This document shows positions 12,381-24,300 of a DNA stretch of 64,000 bases, piece after piece. The position numbers and the translations under genes are program-made. The notes below the pieces were generated by a model. It was not told the DNA's origin, searched no databases, and was given only the letters and a program-made list of their open reading frames with translations. This stretch comes from Dysidea avara. Lineage: Eukaryota > Porifera > Demospongiae > Dictyoceratida > Dysideidae. The DNA lies in NCBI RefSeq assembly GCF_963678975.1, contig NC_089284.1, forward strand, positions 991,001 through 1,055,000, written 5' to 3'. The stretch's first letter is position 1; every line of letters starts with the position of its first letter.

Positions 12381-13365
12381 TTATTGACTAGCACTACTAC
12401 ATTGTACAACAACTCGGGACCATGTTCCATTTTTTGTAATAATAATTCCAGCATACAAGCCTGGAGTTTTATACAGTTTGAATCTAATCCAATCAAAGTA
12501 TATCTTAAGAATTTTATTGTGATCCATAGCGTGGTGCACATCAGGAAGAGCTTCTGACACAACATATCCAATCCGTTCCCAATCCTTATCAACCTTGCAC
12601 ATAAATGCAATGGAACGGGAATCAATATTATTGATGGGCTCCTTTTGAAGCTTAACAGGAACTGTGTGACCATCCTTTAACTTCTGCTTGGCCAATCCCA
12701 GTAACTCTTGGTAACGATGTTCTTTTGTTGCCCCTATGCACTTGAACACCACTGAATGGGTAATAAAGGAATTAGTGAGATCCTCTTCATCACTGAGAGA
12801 GTCTAATCCTTGATCCTCGACAACAATATCTGACCCTTCATCACTGGGTTCTTCGCGATCAAAATCAAACCACTCCCAATTCCACATCACGAAAATCTTA
12901 TTATCACAGAACAATGTGTATTGAGACAGATCAACAGCTTTACTAAAATCTTCTTCCTGTGAAATTAAAAAAAAACAAACAATAAACTGAACAAATTTTT
13001 ATTAATTTCAACTATTAAGCTATTTGAATATTGTAATACAACATTCAGTTCAAGTTAAGCTGCACATGTGGCGTTCTCACATACATACACAATCATAAAC
13101 ATACGCAATTACAGCCACAATCGCGTACGTCTATTAAGAAGGCGTTATCAAAGCTAACAGGGAGCCGGGCCACTGCAGGGAGAGGGTGATCCAACAAATC
13201 AGTGTCGTGAGCAAAACCGTCGAAGTAGTGTACAGTACCATCATCCTGATCCTCCCAACATAATTTGATTTCCCTTAAAACAGGTTTATATACAGGAAAG
13301 TTGGGAACAACGTATTGAAACGAGTTCCCCTTCGCGAGTACATCGACGTAGGCGTACTGCGCCAT
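12381..13365 (-). CDS. HIRAN-like companion protein, 270 aa, intact
   Basis: Two exons on the minus strand, 13365-13129 and 12956-12381, join in phase 0 across a 172-nt intron. The ATG (13365) begins MAQYAYVDVL. The middle holds an acidic linker (SDEGSDIVVEDQGLDSLSDE). From about residue 145, the stretch VFKCIGATKEHRYQELL through RIGYVVSEAL resembles a HIRAN fold: a beta strand, a short helix, a segment with conserved basic and polar residues, then an 'IGYV' strand. HIRAN domains of HLTF/Rad5 bind 3' single-stranded DNA ends; whether this one does is inference. It is tail-to-tail with the SANT-DDE gene and its promoter lies beside the right 18-bp inverted-repeat arm. A second HIRAN protein occurs in a different transposon at 44871-46070. 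Confidence 0.65.
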
Positions 13366-13417
13366 TTTGGTATGCAAACTATGCAATTAAAGGGATTATT
13401 TTTGGTAGCGCTTATAT

Positions 13418-13435
13418 CGTGTCCAACCTCCTCTG
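13418..13435. repeat. Inverted repeat arm, right side of SANT-DDE element
   Basis: Reverse complement of the arm at 8297-8314 with one mismatch, placed just upstream of the HIRAN-like gene start. Together the arms enclose both genes. Confidence 0.5.
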
Positions 13436-13490
13436 CATACCACCGGATGATTCCAATCCCGGGTACTTGTCTGTATATCTTTGTATCCAC

Positions 13491-13850
13491 TGTCACGTGT
13501 TATCTACCACCTTAATTATCACGTGATATGACAGTTGCAATATGCAAATCTTGGTTACCGGTATAAGTAAGAAGCTGGTGAATAAGCTTCATTCAGTAGG
13601 CTTCGTTGTGGCTAGGCGTTACTCAGTGGATCACTAGTAACTTCGGTACTTGTAGTAATAACATTACATAGCTAACATTAGACTCGTTAGCTACAGTAAT
13701 TTCATTAGCTACTTATAGACAGGGGGTGCTTAGATGATACATTACATTTGTAAGTAAAGTAACTTGAGTTATATCACCAGTTAGCTATTTTGTTATATTA
13801 CTTTGTTACCACAAAAGTAATTATTATGTACCCCCAACACTACTACTGAG
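13491..13850 (+). repeat. Interspersed repeat ending in acccccaacact
   Basis: A second, diverged copy lies at about 48066-48345. Shared blocks include gcttcattcagtaggcttc and ttatattactttgttaccac. The right end reads acccccaacact, the complement of the CAGTGTTGGGGGT terminus common in hAT-like MITEs. I could not identify a matching left end, so element type is uncertain. Confidence 0.55.
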
Positions 13851-15982
13851 AATGTAAGGATATGCAAGTATACAGTTAATTGACTACTATATGCCCTTCA
13901 ATTGCTAAATATCTCCAAAAAGCAATTAATAGAACTTTCACATAAAACACTGAGCAAGCTACTGTGAACAATATGGAAGGGGGTTACAAACTCACAACCA
14001 AAAGCATACAAATTCCTTTTTGCAACACATTTCACCTTAGTGAGTTTTTATAACACTGCATCAATGGATGGCACTAGACTGTATGAGAAAACACACACAT
14101 CCTTATACTATTTTACTAGTAGGAGAAGCAAAGTAGCAGTAGCCATTTCGTTTGTAATTTTAAACCTGTAGAAAAAAGCTTGCATAGGATCAATTACTTG
14201 ATATTTGCTGATGTTTACAGCCTTGGTTTGCTCCCTGATAGGTTTCATTTGACCCAATGCATGCCTTTTGGTGCATAGGAAGTGTAATGGACTTGGCTTT
14301 TCTTATGGTAATTAGTGGGTAGTGATAGGATTGTGTGTTGCTCAATCATAAAACAGGAGACATCCATAATTTAGTAAAATTTAGTAAGCCAATGGTGTAT
14401 TTTTCCTGTCCATTAAAATAAATAATTTAAGCATTTCAGTCTGGATCAACAGCATTTCAGGTTGCTTTGAAGGCATGTTTAGGATTTACAGGAATTGTGA
14501 GGCTGATTTTGGGGTGATATTGTAGGCTGAAAAAATGCCAACATTCATGATCCCAGTGCTACCATACCGTTATTACTAATGTATAGAGTTGGGAGATACC
14601 TAGTAAATAATGATGTACTGTAGAGTATTAACAATATTTCCAGTGGTTTGGTGGTGTTCGTGATGTGGGGTATAGAGCTTACATTTCCCCCTTCAATTCC
14701 CTTCCTTCTTTTTTCTACATATCTTTCCCATTCACAAAGTTACTGGAACAATATACTGTATAGCAATAGCGTTAATACAATCAAAAGGATGAATAACAAG
14801 TAGCCCACCCAGATTAACTCTTGATCTGAAGCATATTAATAATAAGTGGCTTAATCATATATACTATGCATACAATCAGTATGACAGTCTAATGAGTTCA
14901 CCATCTCTAACCTGTAACAAGAAAACACCAGCAGTAATGTAAAAAATTCTACAACACATATTACAAAGCTACATTACTATGTATACTTGGCTGTGGTGTT
15001 CCTTAGAGTTTGAATAGTTGTCGTTAAAGACTGTCGTTAGTATACAATACTGGATGCTTAAACACAATAATCGAGCCTTTATTATCAAAGTCCATTGTGG
15101 CACCACTTAAGTGATGCTGCTATTGAAGGTGCAGTGTTTAACCAAGGAAATATGGTACAGTATATACAGCTGGAGGTGCAAACATGTTCATGCTACAGGG
15201 GATAGTTTTCATAGCTCGACAGCTGGCTTGATGTAAGTAACACAGCGCTTGAAATATATAATGTATCAAAGCCACTAGTGTTGAAAGCATATTCACAACT
15301 TTAATTATTTATCACCAATATTACAACTATTATAGTGAGTACACATCACATAAAATGTGTTAATGTATGTCCTGTACATCATGTATAAACCCACAATCAA
15401 GCTTTCATTGTGTCGTTATCTACTACTGAAATTTACATGGTCTAATGGACGATATCCGCAATGACAAAATTTGAAGTCATAATTGACAAAATGGCCATTT
15501 TAGTGTGGGGGCTTCAGAGACTTTAGCACACAGTATTTGAAATGAATGTTGTTTGTAATTTTCTACACTTGGAACCACGAGATAATAAAGGTAAGAAGTA
15601 GTACATGTACCATGACGATGCAAAACACACTCCAACAAGGAGAGCAGACTGAAAATTCTAAATTCGGACACAACTAGGCTTATTTGTATTGCATTATACA
15701 AGTATACTATATGCCTCACCTTCGCCCTTTTTCAAATTTATAAACGTTGTCATAGGGAAACACTATCTTGCCCAATACCTCCCTGTAAAAGTCCTCACAC
15801 TAGCACGGTCATTTTGTTTTGTGACGTCAGAAAACGTCATTGCGGATCTAGTCCATATAAATACATTAGTGAAGCACATCTACAGTTTCCCACATGTGTA
15901 GGTGTCACCCACATGTAGTTATAACAGGCACTCATACTGAATGATACACAGTACAAGTACACAAAAACATTAGAATTTCAGC
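13851..15982. other. Gene-poor AT-rich DNA
   Basis: About 2.1 kb without a supportable exon, RNA gene or clear repeat on either strand. Short open frames (for example 15477-15719, minus) lack composition or motifs of real genes. Confidence 0.5.
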
Positions 15983-16220
15983 TAGAGTAGGGATCATAGC
16001 ACATCGATAAAAAGTACTGAAACAAGTTGGAGTAGTCTATGATAATAATTAAATCACAGTAAAACAATAAGTGCTATATCCCTACTGTGCTCAAGTTACC
16101 ATAACGGAATGCACAGTAGGGATATGACACTTCTTATTGTTTTACTGTGATATATTTAATATCATGGACTACTCCAACTTCTTTCAGTACTTTTTATCGA
16201 TGTGCTATGGTCCCTACTTT
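15983..16220. mobile_element. Hairpin MITE (gataaaaagtactgaaa family)
   Basis: Two arms of about 115 bp are near-perfect reverse complements: agtagggatcatagcaca at the left mirrors tgtgctatggtccctact at the right, folding around about 16105. Related hairpins with the terminal block gataaaaagtaNtgaaac occur near 50850, 53080 and 63260. No coding capacity. Confidence 0.8.
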
Positions 16221-16252
16221 CTTTCAGTATATGCGTGGATTGCAGAGGTGCA

Positions 16253-16380
16253 TTTCTTGATTCGTAATGCTGTGTAATGGGTTAAACATAGCTGACAATG
16301 AAGTGTAATGGATACTTCACTTTTACTTCACTTTGTTGTCAGCTATGTTCAACTAGTTACACAGCAGTATGAATCAAGAA
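16253..16380. mobile_element. Hairpin MITE, second family
   Basis: cttgattcgtaatgctgtgt at the left pairs with acacagcagtatgaatcaag at the right. The arms continue through catagctgacaa/ttgtcagctatg with a short loop near 16310. It sits 30 bp after the preceding hairpin. Confidence 0.75.
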
Positions 16381-16970
16381 CTGTTCAAAAAGTACCTAAA
16401 TAGCTATTATGAAAAATACAGATGATTTCCGTTACGAAGGGAAGTCATCACATGCTACCGCCACATCAACACTATTTGCTGTCAGCAGGACACAAAAGAG
16501 GACACTGGTAAGTCCATGGAGAACGCGTTGTATGCTCAGCGGTTTGCCAAAAGGAACCTCTCAGTGCCAAAGCGACGTCAAACAGTAAATAAATCAAGCC
16601 CGCAGCCTTAGCCGTTATCGAGTTACACTTGTCTGAAGGCATCAGTCAGTTACTTAGTCAGTAGAAAATTCCATTTAATATTTTTTTACAAAATTCCGTA
16701 GCAACTTTTTGAAGGTGTTTCGGCTCGATCTGAAAGCTTCTTTGGGTTTAGTTTGACTTGACTAAGAGTGCTTCATTGTCGTATGGAAAAATTGAGGCTG
16801 GTTTTTAGGTGATGTTATTTCGTGGGCCACGCCTACTCCACTCGTGTCTGTGGTAAAACTATTATTACTGTATAGTGTATAGACTAGTATATTGGTACAC
16901 AAACATACATGCAGTACACCACACTAACACATACACACAACATACACAAATACTAAACAGTGATCATTAC
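16381..16970. other. Non-coding interval downstream of COX4-like exons
   Basis: No gene recognised. A final COX4 exon could lie here or further left, but I could not identify one by homology. Confidence 0.4.
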
Positions 16971-19013
16971 CAATTACAGTTGGAGGAATCCTTGCTTTTT
17001 TGTCAAGCTCTTGCCACTCCTTTGTGTAAGTATAGGGTGGTTGTGGACCAACTGCAATAATGCAACAATGTCAATGTAAAAGTGGTTATGTGCTTGCATT
17101 ATGGATTTGTGATGTGTTTATGTATGAGTTTGGGTTACAGTAGTACATCACTGATTGGCAGATGTGGTACAGAACTTAAAAAAAATGGCTGAAGAAATGT
17201 AGTGGCGCAAAAATAGGTTAAGGAGCAACTAATTAAAATCAAGACAAAATTTTCATACTTGATGGTTTGCCAACAATGCAGCAAAACACCGAATACAGTG
17301 CTTGAACTTCATTCAGAACAGTATTACACTGTAATAGATAGAAATACAGCACAATTTTCTTTGGGTGCAAATAACTATGATATGGATTCATCATTCATTT
17401 TACATAGTAGTTCACAAACACAACACTAAATATACTTACAATACTGTTTTGTGATGACCGAGAAAAATATTCCCACAGATATAGCACACATGACACCTCC
17501 AAGAACATACTTCCACTCTCCATTGGAGGCATTAATCTCAGCAATTGTCAGGGGAAATGTCATTCGGTATACTACATATGTGATCAACAATTGTAACAAT
17601 GCATGACACACATATCAAAGCACACATACACTAGAGCTACTGGTGTAAATGTAGAATTACAGAAGGGAATTCTGGAGATGTTCCATTTATCACGCAAGAT
17701 CTCATTTAGCGTATGAAAACATAAAAACATTAAATAGGTTTTGCAATTTATTCTGCCCACGCATTTTAAACTATTCCGTAACCTTAAACTCCGTAAACTC
17801 ACTTGCTTAAACCAGACGCCCTCTATTATCTGTGCTTAAACTATGTAAGTAGTCGTCGAACTTTCGTGTTGTTTTTTTATTACATGGGGAGCATTTATAC
17901 ATTACCGTTTTGACGCATTTCAAACAAACATATACCTACAATACCGCTCTATTACATCAATAACCATCTTCTCCATTGGGCCAGGTCTGCTAAGTACTTG
18001 GGGGTTATTGTAGACACCAAACTTTCATGGAATAGCAATGTTTCACATGTTTCCAAGAAAGCTACTAGAGTATTAAATCTCCTACACTGTCATATGTAAA
18101 CCTGTAAAGCTTCTTCAAAACAAAAGGCCTTTAGGTCACTTGTGATTCCTATTCTGGATTATGCAAGTACTGTGTGGAATCCACACACTCATAAAAACTC
18201 CATTGCCCTTGAACGAGTACAAAACCATGGTTCTCGCTGGATTTGTGGCAGATTTTGTCCTAGGACCTATAAATGGTCTAAATCATCTGAGGAATGCTGT
18301 ACAGAGCTATCATGGCCATTTCTTTCCACCCGACATAAATATCTGTCATTGACAATTATCTATGATATTCTTCACCATCATATATCTCTAAATTTTAGCG
18401 ATTACTTCACTTTTTCTTCTGCTGCCTCTACCAGATCACACTCATTGTCTATTCTATGCAAGCAGTCCTCCATAAACTCTTACCGTTACTCCTTTTTTGT
18501 GAACAGCATTTTTTAGTGGAATTCCATCCCATTTGACATTCTGTCAACTACACGCCGCACTACTTTTAGGCGAATGTTATACAATTTTCTTTTTGTTTCT
18601 GATTAAGTCATGTATGTTTTTAATGTAGGCTTTTATTTCAATGTACTGTAATTGTCTTTGTAATGTATCTTAGTTGTTTGGTTTTGTATTGTACTGTTTT
18701 TGTAGGTGGTACTCATATAGGCAAATTTGCCTTTTGTATTCACCTTACTTTTTGGTTAAACTAAAAATAAAATAAATACTTCTTCTAGAACACACTAATA
18801 AAACTCACTAGCTTTTTTCTCTTCTATCGTAAGATCTTTCCAAGAGCCTTTCTCCTTCTCTTTGAGCATCTTCTGTTCCGGAGTGTTCACTTGCGCAACA
18901 GCGTCGTGCGGTAGAATTGGCCATGGTCGTGGCGTAGGAGAGTACGGATTTATTTTCCTACCTAACACAGCACTGGTGCTGACTAGTCGTCTCGCTCCTA
19001 CCCAAGCTGCCAT
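16971..19013 (-). CDS. Cytochrome c oxidase subunit 4-like, 3' end unresolved
   Basis: Nuclear-encoded subunit of mitochondrial respiratory complex IV, inner membrane. Three exons join in frame: 19013-18809 (ATG at 19013), 17571-17440 and 17051-16971. Exon 1 begins MAAWVGARRLVSTSAVLG, a basic, Ser-rich mitochondrial targeting sequence. It continues with KMLKEKEKGSWKDLTIEEK, the conserved matrix segment of COX4. Exon 2 has IYRMTFPLTIAEIN, then EWKYVLGGV and one hydrophobic membrane helix. Exon 3 has FGPQPPYTYTKEWQELDKK, matching the intermembrane-space segment after the helix. A donor follows at 16970, so a last exon is probably missing from my model; reading through instead meets a stop at 16924. 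The 1.2-kb first intron carries a non-LTR retroelement fragment. The promoter side (19014 on) is close to a hairpin MITE at 19288. Confidence 0.75.
17975..18600 (+). pseudogene. Non-LTR retrotransposon 3' fragment
   Basis: The translation contains YLGVIVDTKLSWNSNV, a stop, then LVIPILDYASTVWNPHTHKN and ALERVQNHGSRWI, the segment after the reverse-transcriptase core of Jockey/CR1-type elements. It lies inside the first intron of the COX4-like gene on the opposite strand. No endonuclease or RT catalytic core is present, so it is a 5'-truncated dead copy, typical of target-primed insertion. Confidence 0.75.
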
Positions 19014-19287
19014 CTTGTTACAATCGAAATTCGGAGAGGGTTTAGGTTCCGTATTTTGTTCCGTACCGCGCTCCGTACCCACTAGTTACGTACTGGAGTT
19101 TGCACTGGACGAGGCTCTGGCAAGTGCCTCGACAAATAAGTGTGTGGAGTCTCTCAAGAGTATGTTGTGTGCATCCAGAATCCCCTGGAGTATTTCTAGA
19201 ATAAATTACAGGTACGTCTTGTCAGTAAATCAGTAATATAAAAGTAGGACAGAGTCCTGGGCTTTGTTTTACTCTGGTGTGGTATAT

Positions 19288-19502
19288 AGTCTCGCGTGGC
19301 CAGACCGCTTTTTCTCTTTGTCATTGGGTAGGGAGAAAAAAGGGTCTGGAACAGTTCGAATCCCACACTCGTCTTGGTATTCCCCGGATAATTAGGGGGT
19401 GTTAACCAAAAAGACGATTGTGGGATTCGAACTGTTCCAGACCCTTTTTCTCCCTACCCAATGACAAAGAGAAAAAAAGCGGTCTGGCCACGCGAGACTA
19501 TG
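19288..19502. mobile_element. Hairpin MITE (tagtctcgcgtggccagacc ends)
   Basis: Arms of about 90 bp are almost perfect reverse complements. The left runs from tagtctcgcgtggccagacc through cagttcgaatcccacactcg. The right mirrors it and ends ggtctggccacgcgagacta. The loop of about 35 bp is near 19390. The internal gttcgaatccc resembles a pol III B box, probably by chance. Confidence 0.85.
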
Positions 19503-20156
19503 TGGTATAAACACGGCGCAAAACAAGTGTGACGCTAACACGAAGTGTCGAGAAACTTAAATTATTATAGTCTCCAGACCGTTTTGACGCTTTCTTTGTG
19601 CGTGAGCGAGAAGAGCTTTTCCCGCCCACAGACAATGTCACATGATAATGAGCTGCAGGATTTATACGAGAGCTTGGAAGCGTGCACGTGAGCCCAATGG
19701 TTTTGTATTGAAAAGCGTACTGGATCTCCTTGCGTGCTGAAATACCTCCCAATTGATGAAATAAGACAAGTAAATGGCATTGGCACAACAAGCCCCGTTT
19801 AGCCCCACCGAATGGGTTATTTACACTTAGGCTATGTTTAAATCACATGAGATCTTGCACCAGGCGATGGATGCAGTAACTCTCTTTGTTGTGCTAGAAA
19901 GATGGAGAGAGGAGTCCCACTTGAGAAAACAGTATGAATAAAACACCCAAGAAGCCATCCTATGCAGCATACTTCACTAAGACTGTAGTGGCATGCACCT
20001 TATATATTCAGGAATTACACAAAACTAGAAAGATGAAGGAAGCTTCCAGACAAACGATAACAACAATGCTCCACTACCAAGAAGGTTAGAAACGAGTATC
20101 ATAGCCACCATTCAAAGTTACTGCCCTCCTTCAATGCTATACCCCACCTTACAATC
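19503..20156. other. Intergenic DNA, no gene seen
   Basis: Overlapping minus-strand open frames near 19500-19790 show no recognisable motif and I do not support them as genes. Confidence 0.45.
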
Positions 20157-21404
20157 CAGGGGCGGAGAAACGGGTTGGGGGAGGGGAGCAGAGGAAACAA
20201 CACCCCACTTTTACCAGTGGAGGGGCAGTGTCCCCTCACTTTTCCAATATCCAGTTGCTAAAAAAGAACAACTGTTGTGAATAATCAACTTACTTTGTCT
20301 TGATTTACTAGAATTTGTGCTAAGGGTTATGCCATGAATCAGTGCTGGGAGTGCACAAGATCGATATACACTAATAGAGCAGTCACCTAACTACTCTAAT
20401 AGAACATTCAGAAGATTTGGCTCTGCTATGCAATTAATTCAATCTGTCTCCATTAACACATTAAATCCATATGTAATCAAGAGCATGAGTCTGTCTGAAA
20501 TGCCTTAATTTATTGCTGTATGTGTCTACAGTTATTATAGGAACATCCTATTTGAGTGCACATGTATTGCTAAAAATACTCTTAGATACAATCTCAAAGC
20601 ATTCAAATCTCAAAATTTTCCTGTAGTTGCATGCCCCCAGACCCCTAGTATTGGCATGCTTTGCCTGCTAGTGTGCTTCATACACTAAGGTACAGTTAAT
20701 GATTTTAAAACACTGTAGCAGGTAGTACTAAAGCTGGAATGGAATGGGGCGCGTGCCAAGTTAATAAATTGTTGTTGTACACTGTTTCTTGCTATGACAT
20801 AGTGAGTAGAATTGTGCTAAAGTTGGTTTTCTTCTACTTGTAGGCATGCTAGAAATCGCTCGCTCGAAGCATCGATTTAATGCCCACTGCAAGAATACAT
20901 TTTGCAATTACTTATGCTGAAAAGCTATCATTTAACCTGCTAAACTATTATTTTGTAAGCACTGTAAGCATATAATTCACAGCCACTAACATACACTCTT
21001 GTAAATTATTGCCAATGCTAGCAGACTTCAGAAAACCATCCTCACTGTTGCTAAAGACTTGGACACGACTATAACATAAAAATACTACAGTAGTTTACCT
21101 TTTAGAATGATAAGGAAGTAATTCTACATCAGGATTAAACAGAATTTGATGGATTGTTAATAACATAATATGCCACGTGGCGGGTATTAAATAGAAACTT
21201 TGGGAGTGAGATTTCTAGAATGCCTATAAGTAGAAGGAAACAAACTCTAGCACAATTCTAGTCACTGTGTGGCAGTTGGAAACGATGCAATTTTTCTACT
21301 TGGCATGCATCCCAATTGGTTCCGTTCCACACTACCCCTTTGTAGCTTAGAACCACTCCACATGACTTGCCCCCCCCACTTTTGAGTACTATTCTCCGCC
21401 CCTG
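20157..21404. mobile_element. Non-autonomous hAT-like element with 8-bp TSD
   Basis: The element starts caggggcggagaa and ends ttctccgcccctg, a 13-bp perfect TIR. It is flanked by the identical 8-bp target duplication ttacaatc (20149-20156 and 21405-21412). The CAGGGGCGGA terminus and 8-bp duplication are established hAT hallmarks. The 1248-bp interior has no transposase frame, so it must be mobilised in trans. Confidence 0.88.
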
Positions 21405-21952
21405 TTACAATCTCAAAAATGCAATTAACACACAAAAATTTTCTTAGCGCTTGTTGCACTTCCAACTTCCTCTGGTATGAGAGAGTGTCAATTAATCTGA
21501 TTATTGGGTAGCTATATATAGTGTCTGGTGACTGGAATATTTATTTATTCTGTTAAACCATGATTACCCTTAGAATTACTTAGTAACCATACCTCCAAAT
21601 ACTCTATATGAAATAAGAAACTCTACTATGTTTTTGTTCCTATAATACAAACCAAAACAGTTTTTACACGGCAAAGTCTAAACTTTAGTAAAACCACCCC
21701 GAACATACAATGGAATCCCAACTATTACTGTTTTCAATGATGCGCCACTCCATAGAACTATTCTATATAGTGCCTTGTCTGGTAAATACTTTTGAATTTG
21801 TAACGATAGATAGCTGGAATAGTTAAGCAATTTGTACAGTAATTATAGGCAGTGTTAAGGCAATTACTTTTTAAAAGTAACTTGTTACATATTGCATATT
21901 ACTTCCAACTACATCTTACCAAGAATTCAATATATATATATATATATATATA
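21405..21952. other. Intergenic DNA ending in a TA repeat
   Basis: Includes the right copy of the hAT target duplication and a (TA)n tract at about 21930-21952, which is the insertion context of the next hairpin. No gene. Confidence 0.5.
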
Positions 21953-22122
21953 TCTAATCAAAAACAGCCAAGCTGTAAAAAAAGGTGCAGCCCCCAAAAA
22001 GGCCATGGTGAAAAAAGATGTGAAATCCAAGGTGGCGGACAAGAAATGGCTGTGATGGTAGGTTAATGGTTACATTTTTGGGGGCCGCACCTTTTTTTAC
22101 AGCTTGGCTGTTTTTGATTAGA
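21953..22122. repeat. Terminal hairpin of copy A, shortened
   Basis: Ends tctaatcaaaaacagccaag and cttggctgtttttgattaga are reverse complements. The complete version in copies B and C is about 322 bp. Here about 150 bp around the centre are missing. Confidence 0.75.
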
Positions 22123-22319
22123 TATCACTTCTTTTTGTATTTGTATACTGTAAAGCCGGCCTATGGCTGGCTTTGGGGCTTTTTTAACCCATGTGTTTTT
22201 TTCTTTACTACAGGAAGAAGAAAAGAACTTAAAGAAGAATTTTAGTACTTCAATTATTTTTGATTTTATTAGTAATTATACAAATTATATACATATATTT
22301 ATTACATGCCCATTATGCC

Positions 22320-24300
22320 CCACAGGATGTTTTTTTGCAGCTGATCTCTCTACTGGGTGACTTGAAATGTAGCTGAACTATATACAGGATGGTTTCTTTG
22401 TAGCTGAACTCTCTACAAAGTAACCTCTTCTAGCTGGTCTCTCTACAGGGTATTTTGTTTCTAGCTGAACTCTCTACAGATGATTTGTTTGCAGCTAAAC
22501 TCTCTACATGGTGGTATCTTTGTAGCCGAACTCTCTACATGATGGTTTCTTTGTAGCTGAGCTCTCTATAAGGTGACTTCGTCTAGCTGAACTCTCTACA
22601 GGGTGATTTTTTTGTAGCTGAACTCTCTGCAGGGTGATTTGTTTGCAGTTGAACTGTCTACATGATGGTTTCTTTGTAGCTGAACTCTCTACAAGGTGAC
22701 TTCGTCCAGCTGATCTCTCTACGGGGTGATTTGTTTCTAGCTGAACTCTCTACAGGTGATTTGTTTGCAGCTAAACTCTCTACATGGTGGTTTCTTTGTA
22801 GCTGAACTCCCTACATGATGGTTTCTTTGTAGCTGAACTCTCTACAAGGTAACTTCTTCTCTACAGGGTGATTTGTTGTAGTTGAATTCTCTACAAGGTG
22901 GTTTGTATGAGGCTGAACTCTCTACATGGCGGTTTCTTCGTAGCTGAACTCTCTACAGAGTGATTTGTTTGCAGCTGGACTCTCTACATGATGGTTTCTT
23001 TGTAACTGAACACTCTACAAGGTGACTTCTTCTAGCTGATCTTTCTACAAGGTGAATTGTTGTAGCTGAACTATCTACAAGGTAACTTCTTCTAGCTGAT
23101 CTCTATACAGGGTGATTTGTTTGTAGTTGCAGGTGGTTTCTTTGTAGCTGAACTCTGTACATGATGGTTTCTTTGTAACTGAACTCTTTACAAGGTGACT
23201 TCTTCTAGCTGAACTCTCTGCGGGATAATTTCTTTGTAGCTGAACTCTCTATATGATGGTTTCTTTGTAACTGAACTCTCTACAAGGTAACTTCTTCTAG
23301 CTGATCTTTCTACTGGGTGATTTGTTTGCAGCTGAACTCTCTACATGGTGGTTTCTTTGTTGCTGAACTCTCTACAAGGTGAATTCTTCTACCTGATCTC
23401 TCTACAGGGTAATTTGTTTGTAACTGAACTCTGTACAAGTGCGTTTTTGTGGGTGATCTCACTGCAGGTTGATTTGTTTGTAGCTGAACTCACTAAAGGG
23501 TGATTTTGCTTGTAGCTGAACTCCTTGCATTGTATCTAGTTTCTAGCTGATCTCTCTACAGTGTGATTTATTTGTAGCTGATCTCTCTGCAGGTTGATTT
23601 GTTTTAGCTGAACTCTCTACAGGGTGATTTACTTGTAGCTGAACTCCTTACATTGTGTGTAGTTTCTAACTGATCTCTCTACAGGGTGATTTGTTTGTAG
23701 CTGATCTCTCTACAAGTTGATTTGTGTGTAGCTGATCTTTTTACAGGTTGATTTGTTTGTAGCCGATCTCTCTACAGGGTAATTTGTTTGTAGCTGAACT
23801 CTGTACAAGGTGCATTTTTGTAGGTGATCTCACTGCAGGTTGATTTGTTTGTAGCTGAACTCACTAAAGGGTGATTTGCTTGTAGCTGAACTCCTTACAT
23901 TGTGTCTAGTTTCTAGCTGATCTCTCTACAGGGTGATTTGTTTGTAGCTGAACTCTCTATAAGGTGATTTGTTTGTAGCTGATCTCTCTGCAGGTTGATT
24001 TGTTTTAGCTGAACTCTCTACAGGGTGATTTGTTTGTAGCTGAACTCCTTACATTGTGTGTAGTTTCTAGCTGATCTCTCTACAGGGTGATTTGTTTGTA
24101 GCTGATCTCTCTACAAGTTGATTTGTGTGTAGCTGATCTCTCTGCAGGTTGATTAGTTTGTAGCCGATCTCTCTACAGGTAATCTGTTTGTAGCTGAACT
24201 CTCTCCACAGTGACTTGTGTGTAGCTGTATTCTGTGTAACTGAATTCTCTAGAGAGTGACTTAGTTGTAGCTGAATTTTCTACACAGTGCATGACTTATT
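22320..24300 (+). repeat. Minisatellite, about 31-bp period, copy A
   Basis: Dozens of diverged repeats of the form gtagctgaactctctacagg followed by gtgatttgttt or a variant. Two alternating subtypes (gaactctctaca and gatctctctaca) suggest higher-order repeats. No coding potential. Confidence 0.9.

Noticed and set aside
21950..22055. Small open frame with lysine-rich peptide inside the hairpin (also at 38831-39046 and 38522-38782)
   Set aside because: It is a translation of the repeated hairpin arm and appears on both strands; there is no independent coding evidence.
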